A stretch of DNA of 64,000 nt. Source: Arthrobacter sp. B1805 (GTDB lineage: Bacteria > Actinomycetota > Actinomycetes > Actinomycetales > Micrococcaceae). Position numbers and translations under genes: made by a program. The stretch is from the NCBI RefSeq assembly GCF_002929745.1, contig NZ_PJIQ01000001.1, positions 236,850-300,849 of the forward strand, in the 5' to 3' direction. This document shows positions 8,256 to 16,391 of the stretch, in pieces (the first letter of the stretch is position 1; the number at the start of each line of letters is the position of its first letter). The notes below the pieces were generated by a model, which saw only the letters and a program-made list of their open reading frames with translations, was not told the origin of the DNA and did no database searches.

Positions 8256-9080
8256 TCATGACGCTGATGGTGATGCCGAGGGTGCTATTGAGGGTCCTTT
8301 GGCGTGGAGTTGTGCCTGCAGTCCCTGGAGGAGGATGGTCATGCCCTGGTCGAGCTCTGCTTCCCCGTCGTAACCCAGGAGCATTGGCGCGAGCTGGCGC
8401 AGGTGCGGGAAGTCCTTCTTCGGCAGTCGGTGCAGTCCGAGTTTCAGTCCGAGTTCGTCCTCGTCGGGATTGACAACGAATTCCTCGAGTTCGTTGAGGA
8501 TGTGACCGATCAGGAAACCATAGTAGGCGCGGTACGCATGGAGGGCGCCTGCGGAAGCGAATCCGGCGCCTCTGAGTACAGCCAGGATCTGCTCCAGCGG
8601 CCGCAGAGCTCCCAGTGGTCGCAGTCCCATCGGTGTAGAAAGGGGCCGTGTCACCAGCAGTGGAACGACATGGGGGTGCTGCAGGACCAGGGCACGGAAG
8701 TCATGGGCCGCGTAGCGCAACTGGTCCTGCCAGGACGGCAGGTCACTGGTTCGCGGAATGATCCACTGATCCAGCAAAAGCTCGGTCAGGCCATCCAGGA
8801 GTGCATCCCGGTTAGCTGCATACCGGTACAAAGCCATGGGATCTTTGCCGAGTTTAGTACCCAGCTTGCGCATAGACAGAGCGTCGAGGCCGTCCGCGTC
8901 AACCAGATCAAGGGCTGCCCTAAGAACAGCCTCCCGACTCAGCCGGCTACGCCTGCTTCCGGCCTGATCCTGCCCAGCCCTCTGGACCTCGCCGGGTTTC
9001 CGGGGCGGTTCAACTGGATTCTCGGGCTCATTCGGCCCGTCGGGGTCCCTTGGCTGGTTGATGGCAATTCCTCGGTTCAT
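8256..9080 (-). CDS. TetR-family repressor with TetR_C_1 ligand domain
   Basis: A 274-residue regulator. A Pro-rich N-terminal tail of about 45 residues precedes the TetR helix-turn-helix (about 49-95: REAVLRAALDLVDADGLDALSMRKLGTKLGKDPMALYRYAANRDALLDGLTELLL). The C-terminal half resembles the tetracycline-repressor-like ligand domain. Two CTAC-N3-GTAG palindromes 31-55 bases upstream of its ATG are probably its own operator, since repressors of this family usually autoregulate. A matching pair stands upstream of the Asn-rich membrane protein gene, a likely second target. The inducer is unknown. Confidence 0.85.
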   Translation of the reverse strand: MNRGIAINQPRDPDGPNEPENPVEPPRKPGEVQRAGQDQAGSRRSRLSREAVLRAALDLVDADGLDALSMRKLGTKLGKDPMALYRYAANRDALLDGLTELLLDQWIIPRTSDLPSWQDQLRYAAHDFRALVLQHPHVVPLLVTRPLSTPMGLRPLGALRPLEQILAVLRGAGFASAGALHAYRAYYGFLIGHILNELEEFVVNPDEDELGLKLGLHRLPKKDFPHLRQLAPMLLGYDGEAELDQGMTILLQGLQAQLHAKGPSIAPSASPSAS

Positions 9081-9110
9081 TCTTCAGCAGGTCAGTCGTC
9101 CGTCACTATG

Positions 9111-9135
9111 CTACACCGTAGGGTCTACATCGTAG
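9111..9135 (-). promoter_or_regulatory. Tandem CTAC-N3-GTAG palindromes, candidate TetR auto-operator
   Basis: CTACACCGTAG (9111-9121) and CTACATCGTAG (9125-9135) repeat with a 14-base period, exactly as at 6442-6466. The site lies directly upstream of the TetR start codon, the usual position for an autoregulatory operator. Confidence 0.65.
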
Positions 9136-9244
9136 CAGGATGACCCTGGGAATAACGTGGAGGGCTCCTCTTGAGCGTACTGCGGGCAAGCGGCTCGCCG
9201 TATCGGATGATCGGTCCTGGCGAGTGCCGGTCGTCGACCTTCCA

Positions 9245-9420
9245 CTTCGGAGCCTTGCCGATGGAAGCGAACGAGGGTCCGTGCCTGAAGCAGCACATGA
9301 GCGCAGCACCATCTGGGTCCTTGATATGAGCGGCGAGCAGCGGTGGCCGCCCTTCGCTCAGCGCGCCACCGAGGCAGGAGCCTGTGGGATGCTGTCCATC
9401 CAGTTGTGGGTTGAATCGGC
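9245..9420 (+). pseudogene. Degenerate GAF-domain fragment of an ANTAR regulator gene
   Basis: Conceptual translation gives MEANEGPCL in one frame and, after a shift, HERSTIWVLDMSGEQRW and PFAQRATEAGACGMLSIQLWVE in another. These match METNEGPCLEAAYEHSTVRVPDMSLEQRW and PLFAKRATEAGAHGMLSIQLWVE of the intact GAF-ANTAR protein at 10668-11414. The fragment is frameshifted and has no ANTAR domain, so it is a relic of a paralogue. Confidence 0.75.
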
Positions 9421-9423
9421 GGC

Positions 9424-9545
9424 ATGGGAATATTCGGCACCACTACGGGAGAACTCGAGCAGGAAGATGCCGTCATCGCCCAAGCTCTGGCCTCCGTCGC
9501 CACGATCAGCGTCCTGCAAGAACGCACAATTCGGGAATCCCAGGC
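9424..9545 (+). pseudogene. Second GAF-ANTAR fragment, from a different paralogue
   Basis: The frame MGIFGTTTGELEQEDAVIAQ, ALASVATISVLQERTIRESQ matches the end of the GAF domain in another class of GAF-ANTAR proteins (pattern AQALADVATIxxLQERxIRE). It directly abuts the preceding relic but does not match the intact neighbour at 10668, which suggests a recombined junction of two decayed genes. Confidence 0.6.
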
Positions 9546-9601
9546 AGCAGGGTGCTCTGGTTGTCCGAGGGGTGTGCTGGTGGTGTCAGTGACTGGTGGG
9601 A

Positions 9602-10171
9602 TCAGTGTCTGGGCACGAGTGACCGGAATTGGGGATGGTCGTTCAAAAACTGTCGGGTCTGAGGGCAGTATGGACGGACGGCGAGGCGGCGCCGGTGTGC
9701 GTTGAGCAGCGCGCGACGGATCAGGTCAGCTTCCAGTTCTGCCTGATAGATGTCATCGGTAACGAGGGTTTTCTGCAAGGTTAGGTGACCTGCTCGTAGC
9801 GTGTAGGTGAGCGTGCCGACGAGGTCGCCGTCGCTGAAGAGCTCGAAGCGTGAGCGTAGCGGGTTGTCCCTGAATGATGTGCTTTTGCCGAGGTGCTGGG
9901 CCGCTTCGGTTTCGCGAAGTTTCAGTTCCTCGGACACGTCTTGGTAATGCGCGCAGGTTCCGAAGGGTGGGGCTTTGGTGTCCAGGTCGCGATAAAGGGC
10001 GTTGGACAGGACGCGTAACTGACGCGTCGACATGGTCGAAAGGTCCACCGGTATCGTGCGGGCGGGATCCTGGCCGTAGCCGGGATCGTCCTGAACTGTT
10101 TCGGCAACGTTAGGTCGGACGAGGGACCACACTGAAAGGCCGCGAACAGGTCCAAAGGGGTTGGTGGGCAT
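9602..10171 (-). CDS. Protein with YjdJ-type GNAT-like domain, degenerate acetyl-CoA loop
   Basis: A 189-residue protein. The C-terminal region (about 105-187: FELFSDGDLVGTLTYTLRAG, HLTLQKTLVTDDIYQAELE, then AVRPYCPQTRQFLNDHPQFRSLV) aligns by eye with the short YjdJ/Gcn5-related acetyltransferase family, which ends in a CPF/CPxxxxxLxxHPEYxxL segment. The usual acetyl-CoA loop after the VDDxxxGxGxG position reads DDIYQAELEADL and has lost its glycines, so catalytic activity is doubtful. The N-terminal 100 residues are of unknown type. I chose the ATG at 10171 because GAGGTG precedes it; an ATG at 10207 lacks a site. Confidence 0.6.
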   Translation of the reverse strand: MPTNPFGPVRGLSVWSLVRPNVAETVQDDPGYGQDPARTIPVDLSTMSTRQLRVLSNALYRDLDTKAPPFGTCAHYQDVSEELKLRETEAAQHLGKSTSFRDNPLRSRFELFSDGDLVGTLTYTLRAGHLTLQKTLVTDDIYQAELEADLIRRALLNAHRRRLAVRPYCPQTRQFLNDHPQFRSLVPRH

Positions 10172-10667
10172 TGCAGACACCTCACGTAACGAGTTTTCGT
10201 CAGGCATCTGTTTAGCCGTGAAGGAGTCTAAACGATTCCTAGGCCAGTGTGCATCTCGTCTCTTTAGCCACCACGCGCAACCACCCAGCCGACCCTTCAG
10301 TAGCCGGTCGAGTACCGCTCGATGGTCCTATTAGTGGCGCTGTGGCGCTGTGGGGCAGATGCGGTGAGGAAGCCGGGCCACCACGGCCCTTGGAATGAGG
10401 CTCACTCCTGGAAGTGCAGTGCTGAGGGGTGAACAGGGGTGAACAGGGGTGCAGGGCGGTGGGGCCCTACACCCCTGCCGCCCTCAGTGCCGGCTGCTTG
10501 ACCTAAGGACTTATTCCAGTGAAGGGGGTAACCGGGGCAAGGATCAACCGATTCCCTCCTGATGACTTGTTCAGCAAAGTGTGAGAGGCGATGGAAGTAT
10601 GGAACGGGCCGAATCGGCCGAGATCAATCGAAGGCTGAGATGATTCAAAGGATGGGGTGCGGGAGTT
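10172..10667. other. Intergenic region with short repeats and a hairpin
   Basis: No convincing gene. It contains three tandem near-copies of AGGGGTGAAC (10425-10454) and a hairpin with arms CAGGGGTG (10444-10451) and CACCCCTG (10470-10477). The right half must carry the promoter of the GAF-ANTAR gene, but no strong -35/-10 pair is evident. Confidence 0.5.
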
Positions 10668-11414
10668 GTGAGTGAGGAGCCCGGAGTGGCAAGGGGCATG
10701 CCGTCCACCCATCATGATGGGCAGGAGCGGGCCCGGGATCTGGCGACGGAACTCGCGGAGCTCGCTCGGTCACTGCAGCAGGCCCCTGACGGGGATGCTG
10801 TTCTTGCCGGTTTCGTTCACGCCGCCCTGGATCTGATTCCGGGAGCGGACGAAGCCTCTGTCAGCGTCGTCTTGGGCCGGAAGAACGTCGGCTCGAAAGC
10901 GCCTTCGGGCGATTTGCCTGAGCGCATTGATGCGCTGCAGATGGAAACCAATGAGGGTCCGTGCCTGGAAGCGGCATACGAACACAGCACCGTCCGTGTT
11001 CCAGACATGAGTCTCGAGCAGAGGTGGCCGCTTTTCGCCAAACGCGCCACAGAGGCAGGCGCGCACGGGATGCTCTCGATCCAGCTATGGGTTGAAGGCG
11101 ATGACCTCGGCGCCCTGAACCTGTATTCCCGCGAAGCCGGCGCCTTTACCGACGAGTCGGAGAACATTGGGTTGCTGGTCGCCTCCCACGCCGCGGTGGC
11201 GTTCGCAGGGGCAGAGAAGAACCGGAACCTCAAAGATGCCATCGATTCACGAGACACCATCGGGCAGGCCAAGGGCATTCTCATGGAACGCCACAAGATC
11301 ACCGGGGCAGAAGCATTCATGGTGCTGTCCCTGGCCAGCCAACGCACCCACACCAAAGTCATCGACGTCGCCCATGATCTCATCACCAGCGGCGAAATCC
11401 CCATCACACGCTGA
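10668..11414 (+). CDS. GAF and ANTAR domain RNA-binding regulator
   Basis: A 248-residue protein with a GAF sensor domain (about 40-180, including NEGPCLEAAYEHSTVRVPDM and GMLSIQLWVEGDDLGALNLYS) and a C-terminal ANTAR domain (about 187-243: DSRDTIGQAKGILMERHKITGAEAFMVLSLASQRTHTKVIDVAHDLI). ANTAR domains bind dual-hexaloop RNA structures and act as antiterminators. GAF input ligand is unknown. The GTG start gives SEEPGVARG. Two decayed GAF fragments lie just upstream and a separate PAS-ANTAR gene at 18106, so this region has accumulated several members of the family. Confidence 0.92.
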   Translation: MSEEPGVARGMPSTHHDGQERARDLATELAELARSLQQAPDGDAVLAGFVHAALDLIPGADEASVSVVLGRKNVGSKAPSGDLPERIDALQMETNEGPCLEAAYEHSTVRVPDMSLEQRWPLFAKRATEAGAHGMLSIQLWVEGDDLGALNLYSREAGAFTDESENIGLLVASHAAVAFAGAEKNRNLKDAIDSRDTIGQAKGILMERHKITGAEAFMVLSLASQRTHTKVIDVAHDLITSGEIPITR

Positions 11415-11861
11415 TATATGAGCCTGTGGGCAGTTTCTTCATGCCGGGTCGCTGCGTCTCGGTCTCCGCTCCTAGGGTGACACCGGCGAACACGTTACGT
11501 CAGCGCATGATCGCGACCGTCAGTGCGTCGAGTTGCAACAGCGCGTCCTGGCTCGATGCGCTGACACGGGTATGACAAAGATGCCCCATTCCGCCGTGCT
11601 GATTCACAAAGCCTGGAAGCGACGAGCACTTTTGGGACGCCCTGGAGGGTTCTGTTGCCTGTTCGGCGTCGTGTGTGGGCTCCGTATTTTCGATGTGTGT
11701 TGGTTGTTGCTGGCCGGATGGCTGGCGCTCTTCAGTATGGTTACGATTCTCTGTTCTTCTTCCTTTTTCGTTAGTTGCTCAGTGCTTAATATCTATGGTT
11801 GAAGCACGTGCTTCGCCGTGGCGTGGGTCTGCGCCACGCTCTCCGCTCTGGAAAGGCATCA
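11415..11861. other. Intergenic region, locally AT-richer
   Basis: Nothing convincing is encoded. An 89-codon open frame (11533-11802) has atypical composition and no binding site. Bases 11680-11800 are visibly richer in T than the surroundings (for example TTCTTCTTCCTTTTTCG) and may hold the promoter of the downstream lipoprotein gene. Confidence 0.45.
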
Positions 11862-12329
11862 ATGGGCTCCTTCAGCCTGGGTCTCCCTGCTACTCGTCGT
11901 ACCCGATGGACTGTGGCGTCCGTCCTTCTTTTGGTCTTGGTAGGAGCGGGGTGTTCGAGCCCGGCGGAGGAGGATAGGGACGCGATCGCCGTAGGGGAGG
12001 ACGGGAAGGTGGGGTCGGTGGAACTCCTGAGCGTCCTACTGGTTTCCGCTGGTGAGGGTGAGCCTGCGCGGCTGCTGGGCACCCTAATGAACGAGACGGA
12101 TCAGCCGCTCGAGATCACGCTCAGCGACAAGGATGACAACGTCATTGTTACTGTCGCTGGCAATGGGCAGTACCCCTTTGATACGAACGAGGCGATTTTC
12201 GAGACAGCAGGAGATGCGCCGGGGGCTAATACGACCATCACTGTCGAGGCCGACGGCGAAACAACGGACCTGGTTGTCCCGGTCGTTGATGGGACTCTTG
12301 AGCGGTACCGGCCCTACCTACCCGAATAA
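11862..12329 (+). CDS. Small secreted lipoprotein, 155 aa
   Basis: The N-terminus is a lipoprotein signal peptide: basic TRRTRW, hydrophobic VASVLLLVLVGAG, lipobox LVGAGC with lipidated Cys31. The mature part is a small beta-rich domain (about 50-150) with VELLSVLLVSAGEGEPARLLGTLMNETDQPLEIT and a C-terminal LVVPVVDGTLERYRPYLP. It matches a recurrent actinobacterial lipoprotein family sometimes misnamed DNA modification methylase; nothing suggests methylase activity. ATG 11862 is preceded by GAAAGG. The role is unknown. Confidence 0.75.
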   Translation: MGSFSLGLPATRRTRWTVASVLLLVLVGAGCSSPAEEDRDAIAVGEDGKVGSVELLSVLLVSAGEGEPARLLGTLMNETDQPLEITLSDKDDNVIVTVAGNGQYPFDTNEAIFETAGDAPGANTTITVEADGETTDLVVPVVDGTLERYRPYLPE

Positions 12330-12460
12330 CGCTACGGTCAGTGCCGCGTGCGCTGATCTATCTCGGTGTCTCAGTGCTCTTCATCCCAGCGATGATCGTC
12401 ACGCGATGCTGTGCGACCGCAAGATAAAGACAGAGACAGGGAAGAGGAGGTCGATCTGGG

Positions 12461-13792
12461 GTGAGTCGTATGGATGGGCAGTCTGTTCGGGAGTCCCTCC
12501 GAGCCCAGCTGTGGCCGATCCCGCTGGCCGCTGTCCTTGTCGCACTCGTCCTGGGGCAGGTTCTTCCGATCCTGGATGAGCGCCTCGATGACAGCATGCC
12601 TGCCGTGGTGTCGGGTGTTCTTTTCGGCGGGGGACCTGAGGCGGCACGGTCGTTGCTGGAGACGATCGCGAGTTCGACGATCACGGTGACGTCGCTGACG
12701 TTCTCCCTGACAGTCGTGACTCTCCAACTGGCCAGCAGCCAGTTCTCCCCGCGCCTGCTGCGCACCTTCACCAGGGATCGGTTCGTCCACAACACCCTCG
12801 CGTTGTTCCTTGCGACGTTCGTCTTCGCTCTGACTGTGCTGAGGAGTATCCGGGTGGAGAGCAGCGCTGGTGCTAGTTTCGTCCCGGAGATCGCTGTCAC
12901 CACCGCGTTCATGCTGACCGTCGCAAGCGTGGTGGGCCTCGTCCTGTTCCTGGCTCACCTGGCGCGGCAGATCCGCGTGGAGACCATGCTGCGCGATGTG
13001 CACCGCGAGACGGACCGCACTTTGAAGCGGATCTACCCCGATCAAGGATTCAAGGAGGATCAGGAACGGCTTTCCCGCTCCGGAGGCCTACCGCTGCCGG
13101 CTCCGCGCTCGGGGTTCCTCACCAAAGTCGATGAGGAAGCCCTCATTGCCAGTGCTACCCGAAGGGCGGTGTTCGTCTGCGTCGACGTCACTCCCGGGGC
13201 CTCCCTCATACAGGGAGTTCCCGTCGCCCGAATGTGGAGCACGAATGGGGCACCGCTCGACGATGAACGAGGCGCAGAAGCAGCGAAGGAGGTGCTTGCG
13301 GCGTTCAGGACCGGTTTCGAGCGCACCTCCAATCAGGACCCATCCTTCGGCCTTCAGCAACTCCTCGATGTCACCGACAAGGCGCTGTCTCCCGGGGTGA
13401 ACGACCCCACCACAGCCGTCCACGCCCTCAGCCACATCTCCGCGATCCTCTGCTCCCTCACCGACCGGTCCACAGGACCACGAACGCTCACCGACGGCGA
13501 AGGGATCACACGAGTGCGGCTGACGCTTCCGGCCTTCACCGGGCTCCTCGAGCTCGTGATGGATCAGCTCATCACCTACGCGTTCAACGATCCGCGAACA
13601 GCTGCCCGGACAATCGACATGCTCTCGGAAATAACTCTCAGCGCGGCCCGCGCCGGCTCGCTGGCCCACCTCGCCACCCCGCTCCACGCGCAGGTCCGAC
13701 GAGTCCGATCCTCGATCGATGGTTCGCCCCTGGACTCGGTGATCCAGCAATGCCTTACGGATAGCCTCGCCGGCGTGAAGCTGTGGGAATGA
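12461..13792 (+). CDS. DUF2254 family membrane protein
   Basis: A 443-residue protein of the DUF2254 family. It has four membrane helices (about 20-38, 62-85, 110-128, 142-165), including the conserved SSTITVTSLTFSLTVVTLQLASSQFSPRLLRTFTRD segment, followed by a large soluble domain that contains FGLQQLLDVTDKALSPGVNDPTTAVHALSHI. This second signature is characteristic of the family. Function is unknown. The start is a GTG (VSRMDGQ) at 12461; the ATG two codons on is an alternative. Confidence 0.88.
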   Translation: MSRMDGQSVRESLRAQLWPIPLAAVLVALVLGQVLPILDERLDDSMPAVVSGVLFGGGPEAARSLLETIASSTITVTSLTFSLTVVTLQLASSQFSPRLLRTFTRDRFVHNTLALFLATFVFALTVLRSIRVESSAGASFVPEIAVTTAFMLTVASVVGLVLFLAHLARQIRVETMLRDVHRETDRTLKRIYPDQGFKEDQERLSRSGGLPLPAPRSGFLTKVDEEALIASATRRAVFVCVDVTPGASLIQGVPVARMWSTNGAPLDDERGAEAAKEVLAAFRTGFERTSNQDPSFGLQQLLDVTDKALSPGVNDPTTAVHALSHISAILCSLTDRSTGPRTLTDGEGITRVRLTLPAFTGLLELVMDQLITYAFNDPRTAARTIDMLSEITLSAARAGSLAHLATPLHAQVRRVRSSIDGSPLDSVIQQCLTDSLAGVKLWE

Positions 13793-13868
13793 TGTGCAAC
13801 CCGACGACCGAACCTCTTCAGAGGCCACCGCATGTGGGTCTGGGCCGGGACGCCTCGGTTACGGGTGT

Positions 13869-14594
13869 TCAGTCGTCGGGTTGGTCGGGTTGGTCGGGTA
13901 GGGATGAGGATGGGGCGGTTCCACGCAGGAAGAAGGCACCGAGGGACCCGGCGAGAGTGGCGAAGACCGCGACCGAGTAGACCGCGAGGATCACCTGCAG
14001 GATACGGGCGAAGGACGTTGTGGGGGTGAGACCGCTGCCGGTAATCGTTGCCATCGCGGATTCGAAAAGGGCATCGGCATAGGAATCGTGGGTGCCTGTC
14101 GCATACAGCAGTTGGCTAGAGGCGAGGATGACGACCGCTGTCACGGCCGCCAGCCAGCCGATCCGACTCGACAAAAGCCTTCCGGCCGATCGTGAGCCAC
14201 GGACGCCTGCGGAGACGATGCCGCCGAAGCGTGCAAAGCGCGCGAGACGGGCCAGGCGGACGAAGCGTAATGCCTGCAGTGCACGGAAGAAGCGCAGGAA
14301 CGGTACCAGGAGGAAGACGACCTGCCACCAGTTCTTCTTCCAGAACGTTCCGCTGAACCCGGCGATGTAGGCGCGGAGCAGGAATTCGGCGACGAACACG
14401 GCCCAGAACACCCACCCCACCACGGTGAAGAACAGGACCATCCCGGCACCGGTGGCCAGGATCTGCCCGAGCACCACGAACAGGAAGATGACGCCCAGGA
14501 TGCCCATGGGCTTATCCAGGCGGGCTGCCATAGCTTCCGCGCGGAGCAGGCTCGCGTCGCGCCCCGTCACCGGTTCGTTCATCAGTTCGTTCAC
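13869..14594 (-). CDS. Voltage-sensor-like ion channel protein with unusual pore sequence
   Basis: A 241-residue protein with the layout of a small voltage-gated-type cation channel. Hydrophobic helices lie at about 31-50, 52-78 and 88-100. An S4-like helix at 101-123 carries arginines about every third residue (RFFRALQALRFVRLARLARFARF). An outer pore helix spans about 146-164, a pore loop about 172-192 and an inner helix about 196-224. The pore loop reads ATITGSGLTPTT where potassium channels have TTVGYGD, so potassium selectivity is not supported. It may conduct another ion or be a non-conducting relative. Start ATG at 14594. Confidence 0.75.
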   Translation of the reverse strand: MNELMNEPVTGRDASLLRAEAMAARLDKPMGILGVIFLFVVLGQILATGAGMVLFFTVVGWVFWAVFVAEFLLRAYIAGFSGTFWKKNWWQVVFLLVPFLRFFRALQALRFVRLARLARFARFGGIVSAGVRGSRSAGRLLSSRIGWLAAVTAVVILASSQLLYATGTHDSYADALFESAMATITGSGLTPTTSFARILQVILAVYSVAVFATLAGSLGAFFLRGTAPSSSLPDQPDQPDD

Positions 14595-14633
14595 CGAGCC
14601 GGCTCCATCAGTCCCTCGTCCATCAGTGCTGAA

Positions 14634-15161
14634 CTATAAACCGTCTCCGGTGGGGTAGCCGCTGATGCCGTGCATAGCGGAGCCGCTACCCAGTGTCTTC
14701 ATAGGAATGACACTGAGTTTCCCGTTGGTCTCCAGCACGACGGCGGCAACTGAGGACAAGTCCCCGGTCCCGGTGCTGCGCACCGCTTGCAGGACTTCGG
14801 ACTCGGTAAGCCGGTTGCGGCGGAGCCCGTCGTGCTGCAGTTGTCCATTGATGACGAGGGCGGTGGGTTTCGCTGTCACGGTGTTCCGTGCCCCAGGCCA
14901 ACGCGCGGAAATCCAGGCGACGATGAGCTGCAGTCCCGCCAGGACTAGGAGGCCCGTGATTCCTTCGGCGTATGCGACATCGGAGCTGAGCAGGATCGTC
15001 GCGAGGGTTGATCCCAAGGCGACGGTGATGATGAAGTCGAAAGCGTTGAGCTGGCTGAAAGTCCTCTTGCCGGAGAGCCGCAGGACCCCGATGAGTGTGC
15101 CATAAGCAACAGTCCCTACAACGAGGACCCGGACGATGTCGGCCCACGAGTCAAACCACAT
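14634..15161 (-). CDS. DUF421/YetF family membrane protein
   Basis: A 175-residue protein with three N-terminal membrane helices (about 10-32, 42-60 and 66-85) and the family motif GKRTFSQLNAFDFIITVALGS. The cytosolic C-terminal domain has the KPTALVINGQ, RNRLTESEVLQAVR and AVVLETNGKLSVIP elements of the YetF fold. The start at 15161 follows GGGAG. YetF-type proteins are linked in other bacteria to envelope or spore properties, but the biochemical role is unclear. Confidence 0.88.
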   Translation of the reverse strand: MWFDSWADIVRVLVVGTVAYGTLIGVLRLSGKRTFSQLNAFDFIITVALGSTLATILLSSDVAYAEGITGLLVLAGLQLIVAWISARWPGARNTVTAKPTALVINGQLQHDGLRRNRLTESEVLQAVRSTGTGDLSSVAAVVLETNGKLSVIPMKTLGSGSAMHGISGYPTGDGL

Positions 15162-15423
15162 TGCTGACACTCCCATGTCCGATCACGATGAAGCCCTTGG
15201 CCGCAGTACCTGGGTGACAGCGGGCAAGCACGGTGCTGGCGTTGATCATCTTTCTCCTTCCATGCGGCTCTCGCATGCCCCTTTTGTAGCGTTGTTCTCG
15301 ACAGTACACAGCAACGGTGCGCGCGGTGCCACCGTCGAAATTCCGCTGTGAAACCCGCATCCATGCAGGTCCGACAGTTCCTATGCCCAAACCGCGTTAC
15401 TTTCCATGGCCGGTGGAGTTCTG

Positions 15424-16260
15424 TTATCGGCCGTGGGGCGCTTCTGGGTCATGGGGAGCTTCGTTTCTGCGTTTCTCAAGGAGTTCTTTGGTGCGTACGA
15501 GCCGCAGGAGGGTGACTAGGACCAGCCCGCCGAGCATGTTGAAGAGAAGGGTGTAACCGAACCAGCCGAGCCACTGACCATAGCTGATATCGGAGCCGGA
15601 GTGGATGGCGGCGAAGATGAGCAGGGAGTCGAGGATGGAGTGGAACAACTGGAGTCCGGCCAAAAGGAATCCTCCGATAACGGTGGCGACGATGCGTGCA
15701 ACGTCGTTGTCGGTACCCTGTTGCATGCGGCTCATGAGGGTGATGGTGCTTCCCCCGAGAACCGCGAGGGCGACGGTTTGCAGGGAGAAGGGCGCATCCA
15801 CGAAGTGGTGGGCGCTTTCGCTGACGGTGTCGGTCCACTGCGGGAAGGCCTGCATGACAATCCAGACGAAAACCCACCCACCAGCAAGGTTTGCCACCAG
15901 GGTGCCTGCCCATAGCTTCCCCAGTTGCGCGATGCTTCCCTCTTTAGCGACGACGGCGGCGACGGGCATGAGGAAGTTTTCGGTGAAGAGCTCGCTGTGA
16001 GCCAGCAAGAGTGCGACCAAGCCGACGCTGAACGCGAGGCCGGCGAGCAGGTGGTTGCCCGTCTCATGCATGACGGCCAGGTAGGCCAGGATGCCAAGGC
16101 CGATCTCGAATCCTCCAAAGACGCCCGTCACCAAAATGTTCCTCATGGTCCGGTGTAGCCTCTCGGCTCCTTCTTCAATCGTTCTGTCGAAGGATTCCTT
16201 GAGTTCGTCCTCGACTGGGGCGTTCGATTCGCCCAGTTCCCGTCTGCGGTCCTCGCTCAT
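15424..16260 (-). CDS. Formate/nitrite transporter family (FNT) channel
   Basis: A 278-residue FNT-family channel with an N-terminal acidic cytosolic tail and six membrane helices. Family features are GVFGGFEIGLGILAYLAV, HSELFTENFLMPVAAV (TM3 region) and the second-half NMLGGLVLV. The family forms pentameric channels for formate, nitrite or hydrosulfide. The sequence is of the YfdC-like branch with unproven substrate. The start ATG is at 16260 with a GGAAGG site upstream. Confidence 0.85.
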   Translation of the reverse strand: MSEDRRRELGESNAPVEDELKESFDRTIEEGAERLHRTMRNILVTGVFGGFEIGLGILAYLAVMHETGNHLLAGLAFSVGLVALLLAHSELFTENFLMPVAAVVAKEGSIAQLGKLWAGTLVANLAGGWVFVWIVMQAFPQWTDTVSESAHHFVDAPFSLQTVALAVLGGSTITLMSRMQQGTDNDVARIVATVIGGFLLAGLQLFHSILDSLLIFAAIHSGSDISYGQWLGWFGYTLLFNMLGGLVLVTLLRLVRTKELLEKRRNEAPHDPEAPHGR

Positions 16261-16391
16261 GTCGCCTTCCTGTGCCTGGGTAAATCCCGGGAGGTGAGCT
16301 TCCGGTCACCCCGTCACCAATTCTCGGGTCATCCCAGTGAAGCAGTGACCCCTGCGATCCGCTCGCGACGGCCTGTACTTGATCTTTTCAG

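Noticed and set aside
10425..10454. Three AGGGGTGAAC-like repeats as a possible CRISPR or iteron array
   Set aside because: The units are 10 bases long, directly adjacent and only three in number, with no spacers, cas genes or replication genes nearby.
10503..10715. A 70-codon minus-strand frame before the GAF-ANTAR gene
   Set aside because: It overlaps the promoter and start of a well-supported gene and has no recognisable features.
11533..11802. An 89-codon cysteine- and leucine-rich frame
   Set aside because: It has no ribosome binding site, its codon use differs from neighbours, and it overlaps the start region of the lipoprotein gene.
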